A stretch of 6,819 bases of DNA from an uncultured Eubacteriales bacterium (GCA_900321145.1 ONVB01000296.1:1-6819), one strand, 5' to 3'. Shown: positions 1-6,137, counted from the first letter of the stretch. The notes: generated by a model not told the origin, from the letters alone. Program-made: numbers and translations.

Positions 1-390
1 GCAAAACCTGTCAACGGCAATGCGAGTGTGAAGGGAACGGGTACCATAAAGATCAAGAAGGGAACCAATGTCATAAGCATAACCGTGACGGCGCAGAGCG
101 GCTCCACAAGGGTATACAAGCTCTCGGTGGTGCGGGGAAATGCGGGAGACGGCACCAATATCATAGATGACGGCGGCGGAAGCTCCGCCTCGGGTATAAA
201 GGGTGACTTAAACGGAGACGGCAATATAAGTGCTGTCGATATAGTTAAGGTTCAGCGACTGATAGTCGGACTCGACGCACTGACCGATGATGCGCTTGCG
301 CGCGGAGATATAAACGGCGACGGCAAGATAAGCGCCATAGATGTTGTCAAGCTGCAGAGGCATATCGTGGGCCTGGAGCTGATACAATAG
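1..390 (+). CDS. Cadherin-like / dockerin type I surface protein, 3' end only
   Basis: This is the last 129 codons of a gene that begins upstream; the reading frame is open from base 1 and ends at TAG 388-390. Visible residues 1-46 look like the end of a cadherin-like beta-sandwich domain (strand pattern TNVISITVTAQ then TRVYKLSVV). A Gly/Asp-rich linker follows. Residues 66-129 form a complete type I dockerin: two near-identical calcium loops, DLNGDGNISAVD (69-80) and DINGDGKISAID (103-114), each followed by a helix ending QR-IVGL. Dockerins bind cohesin modules and so attach a secreted protein to a partner. The loop positions usually linked to cohesin choice are A-V and A-I here, rather than the Ser/Thr pair familiar from Clostridium thermocellum. 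The N-terminal domain that would reveal the protein's activity (enzyme, binding protein or structural protein) lies outside the window. A start at GTG 28 would cut through a domain, so a partial gene is preferred. Confidence 0.93.
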   Translation, partial: AKPVNGNASVKGTGTIKIKKGTNVISITVTAQSGSTRVYKLSVVRGNAGDGTNIIDDGGGSSASGIKGDLNGDGNISAVDIVKVQRLIVGLDALTDDALARGDINGDGKISAIDVVKLQRHIVGLELIQ

Positions 391-394
391 GAGG
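389..394 (+). promoter_or_regulatory. Ribosome binding site overlapping upstream stop codon
   Basis: AGGAGG lies 8 nt before the ATG at 403 and shares its first two bases with the TAG stop of the dockerin gene. Only 12 bp separate the two genes, with no room for a promoter or terminator. The genes are therefore very likely co-transcribed, and possibly translationally coupled. Confidence 0.85.
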
Positions 395-402
395 AAGTAC
401 AC

Positions 403-2250
403 ATGAATAAACTTAAGAAACTGACAACTATGCTGGTAATGGTCTGCTGCCTTGTCCTAAGCTTTACTGCGCTTAACGCGAAGGCCGACGCGGACGTATC
501 CATAGGTCTTTCATCCGGAAATGTGAGCATAGGCGATGAGGTTACGGCTACCGTAAATGTGTCGGGCGGCGACATATCCGCATATACTATATATGTATCA
601 TACTCATCGGATGTACTTCAGTATAACTCGGCAGGCGGTTCTGCCATATGTAACGGCGGCGGCGGAGCGCTTACCGTATCGGGTACGGGTGAAAGCTACG
701 TGACCATTTCATTTACGGCAATCGGAAATGGTACGGCAAGCATATCCACAAGCGGTTCAGAGTGCTATGACATCAATCTGAACACACTCGGCATATCGCA
801 TGCCGGCGCAAGCGTGGAGGTTTACACCGCGGCTACGGAAGAACCCACAACGGAAAAGCAGAGCGATGACGATGAGAAGGATGATGACAATAAGGAGGAC
901 GAGGACAAGAAGACTGAGGAGGACGGCAAGTCAAGCGATGCGAGTCTTGCTTCACTTGAGATAAGCCCCGGTACTCTTGAGCCGGAGTTCTCACCTTCGA
1001 CCACATCCTACTTTGTGCAGGTTGATGAGGATGTGACCAGTATGGTCGTAAGTGCGACCACTAACAGCGATAAGGCTTCCACCGAGGTGTGGGGCGCCGA
1101 TATCATAGAGCCGGGTGAAAATACCGTTACTATCACGGTTACGGCCGAGAACGGAGCCGTAAGAGTCTATAACCTAAGGGTAGTCGCAGGAGTTGATAAT
1201 GATTCCGCGGTGGCAGAGATAGGCGGAAAGATATACAGCTTTGTGAACAGAGCGGATGAGCTTGAGGTACCCGAGGGCTTCTCTGAGAGCAAGCTGAAAT
1301 ACAAGGATTGGGAAGTCTTGGGCTTTACATCTCCGAACAAGAAGCTGACCATAGTCTGCTTAAAGAGCGAGGAAGATAAGTATTTCTGGTACATTTACGA
1401 TAAGGATGCGGACAAGTTCTACCCATATCATGAGATATCCGCCGAGTTTGTAAGATATGTGGTTCTTCCGCTTCCGAAGGATGTGGCGCTTCCGGAGAAC
1501 TTTTCGGAGAGCAGCTTCAAGCTTGCGGGTTCGGATGCTCCTACATACCAGTCAAAGCTGATCGATGACAAGGATATCTATCTTGTATATGCGATGAATG
1601 TTGAGGGCGAGGGCGGACTTTATTTCTTCGATGCGAAGGAAAAGTCGCTTATGCGCTACGCAATCCCCGTAAGAGAAGAAGCGGCTCCTGTTGTAGAGGC
1701 GACACCTACGGATGTGGTTCCGGAAAAGGAGATAATCATAAAGGAAGTTCCCATGCAGGAGACGGGCTTTTTCACCAAGAAGAACATATCACTGCTTTTG
1801 TATATAGCTTCAGGTGTGGCTGTCCTTCTTCTGGTAGCCTGCATAGCATCGCTTGTGCGCAACTCGAAGATAAGACGCGAGCTTCGTGATGCCGAGGATA
1901 TGATCTCGCATCTCGCGGGCGATAGAGATGGGGTTGACAGTACACTATTCGACAAGGACAACAAGGATGTCAGCGACGGCAAGGACGACGATCATGACGA
2001 CGGTGACAACCATGGCGGAAAAGGCGGCAGCAGCAAGGACGGTGACAACCATGGCGGAAAAGGCGGCAGCGGTTCTGCGGTTTCAGACAGTGCCGTGGAA
2101 GAAAAAGAAGTCACCAAGCCCGCCGACATAGGTGATAAGATACAGACTATTCAGCTTCCTGATGCAGAGGAAGAGGAGGAAACGGAGAAAGAGGAAAAGA
2201 GGTTTAAAAAGCCGGATGACTACGATCCCGACAAGGATTCGGCATTCTGA
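403..2250 (+). CDS. Membrane-anchored cohesin-like / cadherin-like surface protein
   Basis: The 615-residue product is a predicted single-pass surface protein. Residues 1-28 are a signal peptide (lysines, hydrophobic core, A-K-A cleavage site). Residues 30-143 resemble a short cohesin / CBM-like beta-sandwich: V-IG at the start, GDEVTATVNV, a YVSYSSDVLQY strand matching the cohesin 'YD..vLe' pattern, then VTISFTAIGNG. C83 and C121 could form a disulfide. Residues 145-178 are an acidic Glu/Asp/Lys linker. Residues 180-263 are a cadherin-like beta-sandwich close to the one in the upstream protein. Residues 268-422 contain two related units, each with PE[G/N]FSES (290-296, 364-370) and an aromatic-rich strand region. 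Residues 463-485 are a transmembrane helix followed by RNSKIRRELR, a typical stop-transfer signal. The last 125 residues should be cytoplasmic and are acidic, with a tandem Gly/His repeat. No sortase motif or SLH domain is seen. The cohesin call rests on pattern only; a non-docking beta-sandwich is possible. Confidence 0.85.
   Translation: MNKLKKLTTMLVMVCCLVLSFTALNAKADADVSIGLSSGNVSIGDEVTATVNVSGGDISAYTIYVSYSSDVLQYNSAGGSAICNGGGGALTVSGTGESYVTISFTAIGNGTASISTSGSECYDINLNTLGISHAGASVEVYTAATEEPTTEKQSDDDEKDDDNKEDEDKKTEEDGKSSDASLASLEISPGTLEPEFSPSTTSYFVQVDEDVTSMVVSATTNSDKASTEVWGADIIEPGENTVTITVTAENGAVRVYNLRVVAGVDNDSAVAEIGGKIYSFVNRADELEVPEGFSESKLKYKDWEVLGFTSPNKKLTIVCLKSEEDKYFWYIYDKDADKFYPYHEISAEFVRYVVLPLPKDVALPENFSESSFKLAGSDAPTYQSKLIDDKDIYLVYAMNVEGEGGLYFFDAKEKSLMRYAIPVREEAAPVVEATPTDVVPEKEIIIKEVPMQETGFFTKKNISLLLYIASGVAVLLLVACIASLVRNSKIRRELRDAEDMISHLAGDRDGVDSTLFDKDNKDVSDGKDDDHDDGDNHGGKGGSSKDGDNHGGKGGSGSAVSDSAVEEKEVTKPADIGDKIQTIQLPDAEEEEETEKEEKRFKKPDDYDPDKDSAF
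1999..2070 (+). repeat. Exact 33-bp tandem-type repeat inside the surface-protein gene
   Basis: Bases 1999-2031 and 2038-2070 are identical 33-mers separated by 6 bp (period 39 bp). Each encodes DGDNHGGKGGS, at residues 533-543 and 546-556 of the membrane protein's cytoplasmic tail. Identity at synonymous positions points to a recent duplication. The period is a multiple of three, so copy-number change would keep the reading frame. Confidence 0.93.
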
Positions 2251-2264
2251 TATAAAGCTAAAAC

Positions 2265-2293
2265 TTGACTACACACGCCTTCGATGTTAGAAT
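2265..2293 (+). promoter_or_regulatory. Vegetative (sigma-A type) promoter for glnS
   Basis: TTGACT (2265-2270) and TAGAAT (2288-2293) are separated by exactly 17 bp, each with one mismatch from the consensus. A TG dinucleotide one base upstream of the -10 box gives an extended -10. Transcription should start near 2300, giving a leader of about 36 nt before the glnS ATG. That is too short for a T-box riboswitch. The promoter begins 14 bp after the stop of the surface-protein gene, and no terminator is visible between them, so read-through from upstream is possible. Confidence 0.8.
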
Positions 2294-2335
2294 AAGTATT
2301 TGCATTATTGTACTTATTTATCGGAGGCGTTTTTC

Positions 2336-3997
2336 ATGGAAGGCGAAGTTATATCTAAGAATTTTATCGAGCAGGAGATCGACAGGGATCTTGAGCAGGG
2401 ACGTTATGACAAGGTGGTTACCAGATTTCCGCCCGAACCTAACGGATACCTTCATATAGGACATGCAAAGTCCATACTTTTAAACTACGGGTTAGCAGTA
2501 AAGTACGGCGGAACTTTCAATTTCCGTTTCGATGATACCAATCCCACCAAGGAGAAAACAGAATTTGTGCAGTCTATCATGGACGATGTGAAGTGGCTCG
2601 GTGCCGACTTTGGCGACAAGGCATATTTCGCATCGGATTATTTTGATGCCATGTACGAGGCTGCCGTCAAGCTTATAAAGAAGGGCAAGGCTTATGTGTG
2701 CGATCTTTCCGCTGAGGAGATAAGGGAGTACAGGGGAACACTCACCGAGCCGGGCAAGAACAGTCCGTACAGGGACAGGAGCATAGAGGAGAACCTGCAG
2801 CTTTTTGAGGCTATGAAGAACGGAGAGTTCCCGGATGGTTCAAAGGTGCTCCGTGCCAAGATCGATATGGCCAGCCCGAATATCAACATGCGTGATCCGG
2901 TCATTTACCGTATCGCGAGGATGACTCATCACAATACGGGCGATAAGTGGTGCATTTACCCGATGTACGACTTCGCTCATCCTATCGAGGATGCTGTCGA
3001 GGGCGTGACACATTCCATATGCACCCTTGAGTTTGAGGACCACAGACCGCTCTATGAGTGGGTGGTAAATGAGATAGGCTTCGAGCATCCGCCCAGACAG
3101 ATAGAGTTTGCGAAGCTTTACCTGAAAAATGTGATAACGGGAAAGAGATATATAAAGAAGCTTGTGGAGGACGGCATAGTGGACGGCTGGGACGATCCGC
3201 GGCTTGTGTCCATAGCGGCTTTGAGAAGAAGAGGCTTTACGGCCGATTCCATAAGGCGTTTTATGGAGCTTTCTGGCGTGTCGAAGGCTAACAGCGAGTC
3301 TGATTATGCCATGATCGAGTACTGCTTAAGGGAGGACTTAAAGCTTAAGGCGAACCGCTATATGGCAGTGCTTGACCCGATAAAGCTTATCATAGACAAC
3401 TATCCCGAGGGACAGGTTGAGTATGTGGAGGTTGAGAATAACCAGGAGAATCCGGAAGCGGGTACGAGACAGGTTGCATTTTCGAGAGAACTCTACATAG
3501 AGAGAGAAGACTTTATGGAGGAACCGCCGAAGAAGTACTTCAGGCTCTTCCCGGGAAATGAGGTCAGACTCAAGAATGCTTATTTTGTAAAATGTGTTGA
3601 TTACAAGAAGGACGAGAACGGCAAAGTTACAGAGGTCCACTGCACCTACGATCCCGAGACCAAGTCGGGAAGCGGCTTTGAGGGCAGGAAGGTCAAGGGT
3701 ACCATACACTGGGTATCCGCGGAAAGTGCGATAGATGCCGAGGCTCGTCTGTATGAAAATATAGTTGATGAGGACAAGGGAAAGCTCAACGAGGACGGAA
3801 CGCTTAACCTGAACCCGAACTCACTTGTGGTTTTGGAGCATATCAAGCTCGAGGCTGCATTTAAGGAGGCAAAGCCGGGGGACAAGTTCCAGTTCTTAAG
3901 AAACGGATTCTTCTGTGTGGACGTTAAGGATACCACGGAGGATAAGCTTGTATTTAACAGGATAGTGTCACTGAAGAGTTCATATAAACCGGCATAA
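2336..3997 (+). CDS. glnS: Glutaminyl-tRNA synthetase (GlnRS)
   Basis: This enzyme charges tRNA-Gln with glutamine using ATP in the cytoplasm. From ATG 2336 the product is 553 residues, essentially the length of E. coli GlnRS. The class I signature is present: FPPEPNGYLHIGHAKS with HIGH at 40-43, then RFDDTNP (64-70) and the conserved GWDDPR (284-289). The KMSKS-type loop reads VITGKRY (266-272) where E. coli has VMSKRK; the central Lys270 is kept. The C-terminal region (about 340-553) matches the GlnRS beta-barrel anticodon-binding domain, including ELYIEREDF, FRLFPGNEVRL and the NRIVSLKSS ending. The start is set by GGAGG at 2323-2327, 8 nt upstream; an in-frame TTG at 2300 coincides with the likely transcription start and adds residues the family lacks. 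Many Firmicutes instead make Gln-tRNA by GatCAB transamidation, so GlnRS in this lineage is commonly viewed as acquired. The next gene is 54 bp downstream without a visible terminator. Confidence 0.97.
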   Translation: MEGEVISKNFIEQEIDRDLEQGRYDKVVTRFPPEPNGYLHIGHAKSILLNYGLAVKYGGTFNFRFDDTNPTKEKTEFVQSIMDDVKWLGADFGDKAYFASDYFDAMYEAAVKLIKKGKAYVCDLSAEEIREYRGTLTEPGKNSPYRDRSIEENLQLFEAMKNGEFPDGSKVLRAKIDMASPNINMRDPVIYRIARMTHHNTGDKWCIYPMYDFAHPIEDAVEGVTHSICTLEFEDHRPLYEWVVNEIGFEHPPRQIEFAKLYLKNVITGKRYIKKLVEDGIVDGWDDPRLVSIAALRRRGFTADSIRRFMELSGVSKANSESDYAMIEYCLREDLKLKANRYMAVLDPIKLIIDNYPEGQVEYVEVENNQENPEAGTRQVAFSRELYIEREDFMEEPPKKYFRLFPGNEVRLKNAYFVKCVDYKKDENGKVTEVHCTYDPETKSGSGFEGRKVKGTIHWVSAESAIDAEARLYENIVDEDKGKLNEDGTLNLNPNSLVVLEHIKLEAAFKEAKPGDKFQFLRNGFFCVDVKDTTEDKLVFNRIVSLKSSYKPA

Positions 3998-4051
3998 GCA
4001 GGCGTGTAACGGCAGGCGAAACATTTATGGCTTAGGCGGCAGGAGGTAAAG

Positions 4052-4912
4052 ATGGGGATATTTTCGAGACTCTCAAAGTTCGGACTCGGAAATCTGTCTG
4101 AAAAGGAAATAATAGAGGATAAAAAGCCTGAGAAGGTGGTCCGGGAACCAAAGCCCGAGAAGTCTCCGGAGGAGATCGAGAAGGAAATAGTCTTCGAGAA
4201 GAAGATAAAGTGTCCGGTGTGCGACCTTATGTTTCCGGTGCTTAAGTTCAGGCCGGGCAAGGTGAAGCTTATCGGCTCCGACACGGATTTGAGGCCGAAG
4301 TATGAGAATGCAGATCCGTTAAAATACGATGCGGTTGTCTGCTTAAACTGCGGTTATGCCGGGCTGTCGAGATATTTTGATAAGATCACGACGAGGCAGA
4401 TCAAGGACATCAAGGAGCAGATATATTCGAATTTCAAGGGCATCGACCATCCTGATTTTATATACAGCTATGACGATGCTATCGCGCGCTATGAGCTCGC
4501 ACTTGCATCAAGTGTGGTAAAGCAGGCGAGAAACTCGGAGCGTGCCTACACGGCGCTTAAATATGCCTGGATACTTCGCGGCAAGAGAGAGTCCATAGGT
4601 GCGGACAAGTCCCGGATAGACGAGATCAAGGATCTCTATATGCAGGAGCTCGAGGGACTGCAGGTGGCATATGACGGGTTCACGCTTGCGCTTGCGAAGG
4701 AGACGGCTCCGATAGCGGGTATGGACGGTGATACCATTGTATACATATTGGCTGATCTTGCGAGAAGGCTCAAGAAGTATGATGACGCTTCAAGGCTGCT
4801 CGGCAATCTCATAGTCAAGCCGGGGATCAATCAAAGGCTTAAGGACAAGGCACTGGATGTAAAAGCGCTTATCGTGGAAGAAAAGAAGAAGATAAATGCA
4901 AAAGACGATTAA
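4052..4912 (+). CDS. DUF2225 family protein with zinc-ribbon motif
   Basis: The 286-residue soluble protein matches the DUF2225 family, which has no established function. After a charged, Lys/Glu/Pro-rich N-terminal stretch (16-50), it has CPVC (54-57) and CLNC (97-100), a four-cysteine arrangement likely to bind one zinc ion. Between them lie the family-typical DTDLRPKY segment and the 'PL-YD' stretch. Residues from about 137 to 275 are mostly helical and TPR-like: a YDDAIARYELAL helix, an RAYTALKYAWILRGK helix, and a later KKYDDASRLLGNL unit. This suggests a scaffolding or protein-binding role, which is inference. No signal peptide or membrane helix is present. The start is set by AGGAGG at 4041-4046, 5 nt before ATG. 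It probably shares the glnS transcript and overlaps the next gene by 17 bp. Confidence 0.9.
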   Translation: MGIFSRLSKFGLGNLSEKEIIEDKKPEKVVREPKPEKSPEEIEKEIVFEKKIKCPVCDLMFPVLKFRPGKVKLIGSDTDLRPKYENADPLKYDAVVCLNCGYAGLSRYFDKITTRQIKDIKEQIYSNFKGIDHPDFIYSYDDAIARYELALASSVVKQARNSERAYTALKYAWILRGKRESIGADKSRIDEIKDLYMQELEGLQVAYDGFTLALAKETAPIAGMDGDTIVYILADLARRLKKYDDASRLLGNLIVKPGINQRLKDKALDVKALIVEEKKKINAKDD

Positions 4913-5612
4913 GGATAAGATAAAAAATAAGAGTAAATTGAAGAATAAGAGTAAGTCGAATGCACCGAAGAACAAGTGCGTATATATCGTACTTTCTAAG
5001 ACGCAGACCCTTCCTTCGAATGTGATCAAGATGTGGACGAGGGAGCCTTATGCACATACATCTCTGGCCTTTGACATAGAACTCAACGAGATGTACAGCT
5101 TCGCGAGAAAGAGACTTCACAATCCGTTTTACTGCGGGTTTATAACCGAGGATATCACCACGGGAGTATTCGGAAGAGATACCAAGACCGAGTGCAAGGT
5201 TTTGAGACTCTGGATCACAACGGCGCAGAGAAAAAGGATAGAGAGGATACTTGACAAGTTCAAGGCAGAGAGGAACATGTATAAATATAACTATCTCGGC
5301 GTGTTCAGCTCGGTACTTGGGCATTCTGTGGAGAGAAAGTATAATTACTTTTGTTCGCAGTTTGTATATACGGTGCTTGAGAGAGCCCGTGTGGATGTGT
5401 TTGAGAAAAAGCCGGGTTTGGTGAGACCGAGGGATTTCCGCCTGTGGAGGGAGCCGGAAGTGATATATGAGGGAAGGCTTAACCGGTACAGGGATTTCCT
5501 TAAGGAGCATTATCCGAAGGACATAGAAACAGGAGAATATATAGAGGAGCCGGGGATAAACCAGAGAACGATAGAGGTTTTCCGCGGACAGAGAAAGAAG
5601 GAGCCGGTATAA
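4896..5612 (+). CDS. Permuted papain-like (NlpC/P60-superfamily, YiiX/YycO-type) cysteine hydrolase, putative
   Basis: The 238-residue protein has the residue order of circularly permuted papain-like enzymes: the histidine comes first in PYAHTSLAFD (His54) and the cysteine later in NYFCSQFVYTVL (Cys153). Homologous folds act as amidases or peptidases on peptide or lipid amide bonds; the substrate here is unknown. The N-terminus is very lysine-rich (about ten Lys in the first 25 residues) and has no hydrophobic signal sequence, so the product is predicted cytoplasmic or attached to nucleic acid or membrane by charge. The C-terminus has a basic/acidic tail. The ATG at 4896 lies inside the DUF2225 gene and has only a weak purine-rich sequence (GAAGAAGA) upstream, so translation probably depends on coupling. 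An in-frame TTG at 4938 is an alternative start that would remove half of the lysine-rich tail. The stop codon sits in the terminator loop. The family call is from motif order, not a search. Confidence 0.78.
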   Translation: MQKTIKDKIKNKSKLKNKSKSNAPKNKCVYIVLSKTQTLPSNVIKMWTREPYAHTSLAFDIELNEMYSFARKRLHNPFYCGFITEDITTGVFGRDTKTECKVLRLWITTAQRKRIERILDKFKAERNMYKYNYLGVFSSVLGHSVERKYNYFCSQFVYTVLERARVDVFEKKPGLVRPRDFRLWREPEVIYEGRLNRYRDFLKEHYPKDIETGEYIEEPGINQRTIEVFRGQRKKEPV

Positions 5613-5623
5613 GGCTCCTTTTT
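5598..5623 (+). terminator. Intrinsic terminator of the glnS operon, containing the stop codon
   Basis: AAGGAGCC (5598-5605) pairs perfectly with GGCTCCTT (5613-5620) around a 7-nt loop (5606-5612), and a run of five T ends at 5623. The left arm encodes the last codons of the hydrolase (K-E-P) and the TAA stop (5610-5612) is in the loop. It closes the glnS unit and separates it from groESL. Confidence 0.88.
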
Positions 5624-5668
5624 CGGTGACATTACCACCCGAATGATAAAATAAATTAAAAATAATAC

Positions 5669-5696
5669 TTGATTTTTTTGAAAAAACAGTTACAAT
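5669..5696 (+). promoter_or_regulatory. groESL promoter (sigma-A type)
   Basis: TTGATT (5669-5674) and TACAAT (5691-5696), spaced 16 bp, precede the CIRCE operator. The preceding stretch (5643-5668) is almost entirely A/T and may act as an UP element. Transcription is expected near 5703, just ahead of the operator, so a bound repressor would block initiation. The -35 box is less certain than the -10 box because of the surrounding T-run. Confidence 0.75.
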
Positions 5697-5706
5697 AGGT
5701 CTTATG

Positions 5707-5733
5707 TTAGCACTCGACCGAAATGAGTGCTAA
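5707..5733 (+). promoter_or_regulatory. CIRCE operator (HrcA binding site)
   Basis: TTAGCACTC (5707-5715), a 9-bp spacer and GAGTGCTAA (5725-5733) form a perfect inverted repeat identical to the CIRCE consensus. HrcA binds this site and represses groESL until heat or misfolding stress removes it; HrcA activity itself depends on GroEL. The site lies at the start of the predicted transcript, so it may also form an RNA hairpin in the leader. hrcA is not in the window. Confidence 0.98.
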
Positions 5734-5761
5734 AAGCCAAAATAACAGGAGGATGATTAAA

Positions 5762-6049
5762 ATGAAGTTAGCACCTTTAGGAGACAGAGTCGTATTAAAG
5801 CAGAGCGACGCTGAAGAGACAACAAAGTCAGGAATAGTACTTCCCACACAGGCAAAGGAGAAGCCACAGTATGCAGAGGTAGTAGAGGTTGGCCCCGGCG
5901 CACTTGATGATAACGGTAAGAAGATACCGATGGAAGTAAAGAAGGGTGACAAGGTTATCTACTCAAGATACGCAGGCAACGAGGTTAAACTCGGCGACGA
6001 AGAGTTTATCATCGTAAAGCAGAGCGATATACTTGCAATAGTGAAGTAG
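5762..6049 (+). CDS. groES: Co-chaperonin GroES (Hsp10)
   Basis: This is the 95-residue lid subunit that forms a heptamer and caps the GroEL chamber. It begins MKLAPLGDRVVLK, the standard GroES opening. The mobile-loop region is E18-TKSGIVLP (about 18-28), where the GIVLP segment contacts GroEL. It continues with VVEVGPGALDDNGKKIPMEVK (roof loop region) and ends EEFIIVKQSDILAIV. The ATG at 5762 is chosen because AGGAGG (5747-5752) lies 9 nt upstream and the length fits the family. The in-frame ATG at 5723 would begin inside the CIRCE operator and add 13 unrelated residues, and the ATG at 5753 touches the ribosome binding site. It is regulated by HrcA through CIRCE and is co-transcribed with groEL. 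Confidence 0.98.
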   Translation: MKLAPLGDRVVLKQSDAEETTKSGIVLPTQAKEKPQYAEVVEVGPGALDDNGKKIPMEVKKGDKVIYSRYAGNEVKLGDEEFIIVKQSDILAIVK

Positions 6050-6058
6050 ATTCGGTTG

Positions 6059-6085
6059 TGTCATTCTGAGCGAAGCGAAGAATCT
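6059..6085 (+). repeat. Putative dispersed short repeat in the groES-groEL spacer
   Basis: The 27 bp around ATTCTGAGCGAAGCGAAGAA closely resemble a short intergenic repeat (GTCATTCTGAGCG..GCGAAGAATCT type) that I recall from many unrelated bacterial genomes. It contains an imperfect dyad (ATTCT 6063-6067 with AGAAT 6079-6083) and two adjacent GCGAA units. Its G+C-rich core contrasts with the A/T-rich remainder of the spacer. Only one copy is in this window, so its repetitive nature is recalled, not shown. Confidence 0.6.
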
Positions 6086-6137
6086 TAAAGCTTGCTCATG
6101 ATTAAAATGTAATGATTATTCAGGAGGCGTAAATAAA

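Noticed and set aside
403..2250. RsgI-like anti-sigma factor sensing extracellular polysaccharide
   Set aside because: RsgI proteins have an N-terminal cytoplasmic anti-sigma domain; here the N-terminus is a signal peptide and the inner part is a C-terminal low-complexity tail.
2275..2330. Inverted repeat ACGCCT (2275-2280) / AGGCGT (2325-2330) that might hide the glnS ribosome binding site
   Set aside because: The left arm lies upstream of the likely transcription start, so it would not be in the mRNA; six bp over a 44-nt gap is easily chance.
2251..2335. T-box riboswitch controlling glnS
   Set aside because: The predicted transcription start leaves a leader of only about 36 nt, and no T-box consensus or antiterminator structure is present.
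3998..4018. Direct repeat GCAGGCG (3998-4004 and 4012-4018) in the glnS-DUF2225 spacer
   Set aside because: Seven bases repeated twice in a G/C-rich spacer is weak, with no dyad or T-run to suggest a regulator site or terminator.
3646..4284. Long open frame of 212 codons on the minus strand
   Set aside because: It is antisense to the end of glnS and the start of the DUF2225 gene, has no recognizable motif, and is explained by the codon bias of the + strand genes.
4869..5510. Minus-strand open frame of 213 codons
   Set aside because: It lies opposite the hydrolase gene, whose catalytic motifs and operon overlap support the + strand reading.
5723..5761. Longer GroES start adding 13 residues
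   Set aside because: That ATG lies within the CIRCE operator, lacks a ribosome binding site, and the extra residues do not belong to GroES.
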